Shown piece after piece: positions 62,664 through 64,000 of a stretch of DNA of 64,000 nucleotides. The DNA is from Gemmobacter serpentinus (GTDB taxonomy: Bacteria; Pseudomonadota; Alphaproteobacteria; Rhodobacterales; Rhodobacteraceae), in assembly GCF_008973825.1 (NCBI RefSeq), contig NZ_WCHR01000006.1, forward strand, positions 62,001 to 126,000. The letters are read 5' to 3'. The position numbers were made by a program, and so were the translations under genes. The stretch's first letter is position 1. Every line of letters begins with the position of its first letter. Below the pieces are notes generated by a model. That model ran no database searches. It was not told the origin of the DNA and was given only the letters and a program-made list of their open reading frames with translations.

Positions 62664-62713
62664 GTCCTGAAAAAAGCCGGGGGCCAGAGATGGCCCCCGG
62701 CTTTTTTCAGGAC
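62664..62713. terminator. perfect 23-bp inverted repeat, bidirectional terminator
   Basis: Arms 62664-62686 and 62691-62713 are exactly complementary over 23 bases (from GTCCTGAAAAAAGCCGGG through GGCCA) around a GAGA loop. The stem has an A-run on one side and a T-run on the other, so it acts as a terminator on both strands. It lies 17 bases after the permease 2 stop. Confidence 0.92.
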
Positions 62714-62717
62714 CGGA

Positions 62718-62808
62718 TGCCCGGGCCTTGCGGCCCTTGGGGGCGCTGCCCCCAAGGGCTGCGGCTTCTGCCGCAGCCTGTCCCCCGGGATATTTGGGAA
62801 CAGATGAA
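62718..62808 (+). repeat. multi-hairpin + GATATTTGGGAACAGATGAA element, copy C
   Basis: In order: GGGCC-TTGC-GGCCC (about 62723-62736), CCCTTGGGGGC-GCT-GCCCCCAAGGG (62734-62758), GCTGCGGC-TTCT-GCCGCAGC (62758-62777) and the tail CCCCCGGGATATTTGGG with AACAGATGAA ending at 62808. It is the most complete copy, with three consecutive hairpins ahead of the tail. Confidence 0.8.
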
Positions 62809-62885
62809 TGGGCGGGGGATCTGCGATCGGGCTTGCGGCGGGTGACTTTGGCACCGTGCCTTCGGCCCAGTCCTGCCTGTGGTGG

Positions 62886-63821
62886 TCATGGCAGGATTTG
62901 CAGCCACATCCAGATCGTTGCGATCGAGGCCAGGGTGGCCACCAGCACGGCGGAGGCCGCGACACGTTTGGCGGTGCCATAGGCATTGGCAAAGAGATAG
63001 GCATTGACCCCCGGCGCCATTGCCCCGGTCAGCACGGCGGAGCGGATCTGGTCGGTGTTCAGGCTGAAGGCATAATTGCCCAGCAGCCATGTCAGGCCGG
63101 GATGGACGAGGATCGACAGCATGACGACAGTGGCGATGGCGCGGCTGTCGCCCTCGGGTTTCAGGCGCAGGAGCACGCCGCCCAGGCCGAACAATGCACA
63201 GGGGATGGCGGCACCCGCGATGATGCGCATCGCATCGGAGACCACGCCGGGCAGCGGGATGCCGGTCAGGTTCAGCGCAAGCCCTGCGGCAATGCCCACC
63301 ACCATCGGCTGGGTGCAGATCGCGCGAAGAACCTTGCGGGCGATGGTCGCGGCAGGTTCGCCCTGGCCATGGCTGCGCACCAGTTCCATGCAGATGATGC
63401 CAACGGCATAGAAGATTGGTGAATGGATCGAGATGATGGCGAAGTTCCCCGCCAAGGCATCATGACCAAAGGCACGTTCGGTGATCGGAACCCCAAGAAG
63501 CAGCGAGTTGGAGAACATCGCGGCAAAGCCGATGGCCACGGCATCGGTGCCGGGCCGGCCCAGCAGGCGCGCGGCCAGCACGCCAAGGCCAAAGCATGTG
63601 AAGGCTGCGAGATAGAAGCTGAGAAACAGCCCGGTATCGTAATTGGCCCCCAGATCGAGATTGCCGATGCTGAGCGCGAGCAGCACCGGCACCGCAACCC
63701 CTTGCGCAAAGCGCATCAGCGCATCGACCATCGCCTCGGACATCAATCCGCGCCACGCGGCGAGCCATCCGGCGGCGATCACCAGAAAGACCGGCAGGAT
63801 GACCTCGAAGGCGGCGTTCAT
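62886..63821 (-). CDS. AEC (auxin efflux carrier) family permease
   Basis: A 311-residue membrane protein with ten hydrophobic segments in two five-helix halves. The AEC features are LPVFLVIAAGWLAAWRG at the N-terminus and AAIPCALFGLGGVLLRL and APGVNAYLFANAYG in the second half. Members carry small carboxylates, amino acids or auxin-like acids across the inner membrane; bacterial examples include malonate and malate carriers. Its start overlaps the MBL-fold gene stop (ATGA), so both genes are coupled. It converges on the polyamine importer operon. Confidence 0.85.
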   Translation of the reverse strand: MNAAFEVILPVFLVIAAGWLAAWRGLMSEAMVDALMRFAQGVAVPVLLALSIGNLDLGANYDTGLFLSFYLAAFTCFGLGVLAARLLGRPGTDAVAIGFAAMFSNSLLLGVPITERAFGHDALAGNFAIISIHSPIFYAVGIICMELVRSHGQGEPAATIARKVLRAICTQPMVVGIAAGLALNLTGIPLPGVVSDAMRIIAGAAIPCALFGLGGVLLRLKPEGDSRAIATVVMLSILVHPGLTWLLGNYAFSLNTDQIRSAVLTGAMAPGVNAYLFANAYGTAKRVAASAVLVATLASIATIWMWLQILP

Positions 63822-64000
63822 CTGGAGGCAGGCTCGGGTGCGGGCAGTTCGATCACCAGCCCGTCATGGGCGGGGGTGACGCCGGCGGGCAGCTCGTCAA
63901 GGAGCGTGGCATGATCCAGATCCAGATGCATATTGGTCAGCACCGCGCGGGCAGGGGCGGCGCGGGCGATCCATTCCAGCGTCAGCGCCAGATGTGCGTG
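63818..64000 (-). CDS. MBL-fold metallo-hydrolase, C-terminal end (truncated by window edge)
   Basis: The last 60 residues of a gene that enters from the right edge. The segment RAVLTNMHLDLDHATLLDEL followed by PAGVTPAHDGLVIEL is typical of the C-terminus of PhnP-like metallo-beta-lactamase-fold phosphodiesterases, with the conserved TNMHxDLD containing a metal ligand His. The stop overlaps the ATG of the AEC gene. The N-terminal HxHxDH metal site lies outside the window. In alphaproteobacteria such a gene often follows tatD and metG, which would be to the right. Confidence 0.75.
   Translation of the reverse strand, partial: HAHLALTLEWIARAAPARAVLTNMHLDLDHATLLDELPAGVTPAHDGLVIELPAPEPASR

Overview
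The window is a high-G+C alphaproteobacterial chromosome segment, most likely from the family Rhodobacteraceae. The evidence is indirect but consistent: very strong G/C bias at third codon positions, an LdtR-type MarR regulator, a RibB fused to an inactive RibA-like domain, a DUF3422 protein, aa3-type ctaD, and the kynA/kynU and kbl/tdh pairs. It is almost entirely core-type metabolism. I see no prophage, intact insertion sequence, CRISPR array or recognisable defence system.

Layout. 1-2.1 kb: the 3' end of an unidentified gene, then a leftward SDR dehydrogenase-thiolase pair. 2.3-5.6 kb: a rightward DUF1007/NicO metal transport pair and a MATE exporter. 5.6-8.1 kb: a tightly spaced leftward operon (aspartate aminotransferase, VOC protein, conserved hypothetical, GNAT). 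8.15-9.03 kb: sdhE and ldtR. 9.04-13.7 kb: leftward capsule export genes (kpsS-like, OPX lipoprotein, kpsC-like). 13.9-21.9 kb: riboflavin genes ribE, ribBX, ribH plus nusB, interrupted by a small hypothetical, selO, an XRE-cupin regulator and the threonine-degrading kbl-tdh pair. 22.0-24.0 kb: small envelope proteins. 24.1-25.8 kb: GNAT and a class V aminotransferase (leftward). 26.2-28.8 kb: an MsbA-like ABC exporter and ygfZ. 28.8-31.8 kb: DUF305, a class-I glutamine amidotransferase, DUF1304 and an L,D-transpeptidase lipoprotein. 31.9-34.1 kb: kynA and kynU. 34.6-37.6 kb: pntAB. 37.8-39.1 kb: DUF3422. 39.2-42.9 kb: a leftward peptide ABC importer without an ATPase. 43.5-47.3 kb: an argE-like deacylase, a D-amino-acid-oxidase-like flavoprotein and an M20 amidohydrolase. 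47.3-49.2 kb: a GspE_N-GT2 glycosyltransferase. 49.3-51.7 kb: carA, yqeY, DUF2244. 52.0-55.4 kb: ctaD, a cytochrome c and lipB. 55.4-57.2 kb: a peptidoglycan-binding-type protein and tRNA-Leu(GAG). 57.9-62.6 kb: a polyamine-type ABC importer. 62.9-64.0 kb: an AEC permease and the end of an MBL-fold hydrolase.

The most unusual protein signal is the threonine dehydrogenase, which keeps its catalytic zinc ligands but has lost all four cysteines of the structural zinc lobe. RibBX similarly keeps its RibB active site but lacks the zinc cysteines of GTP cyclohydrolase II.

The most unusual non-coding signals are three. One is a dispersed intergenic element: GC-rich hairpins followed by a conserved GATATTT...ACAGATGAA tail, in at least four good copies, one of them between the two polyamine permease genes. 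The second is a family of perfect palindromes centred on TCGACGA. The third is an exact 12-copy heptamer array between a cytochrome c gene and ctaD. Several 12-16 bp micro-duplications lie at or near gene ends.
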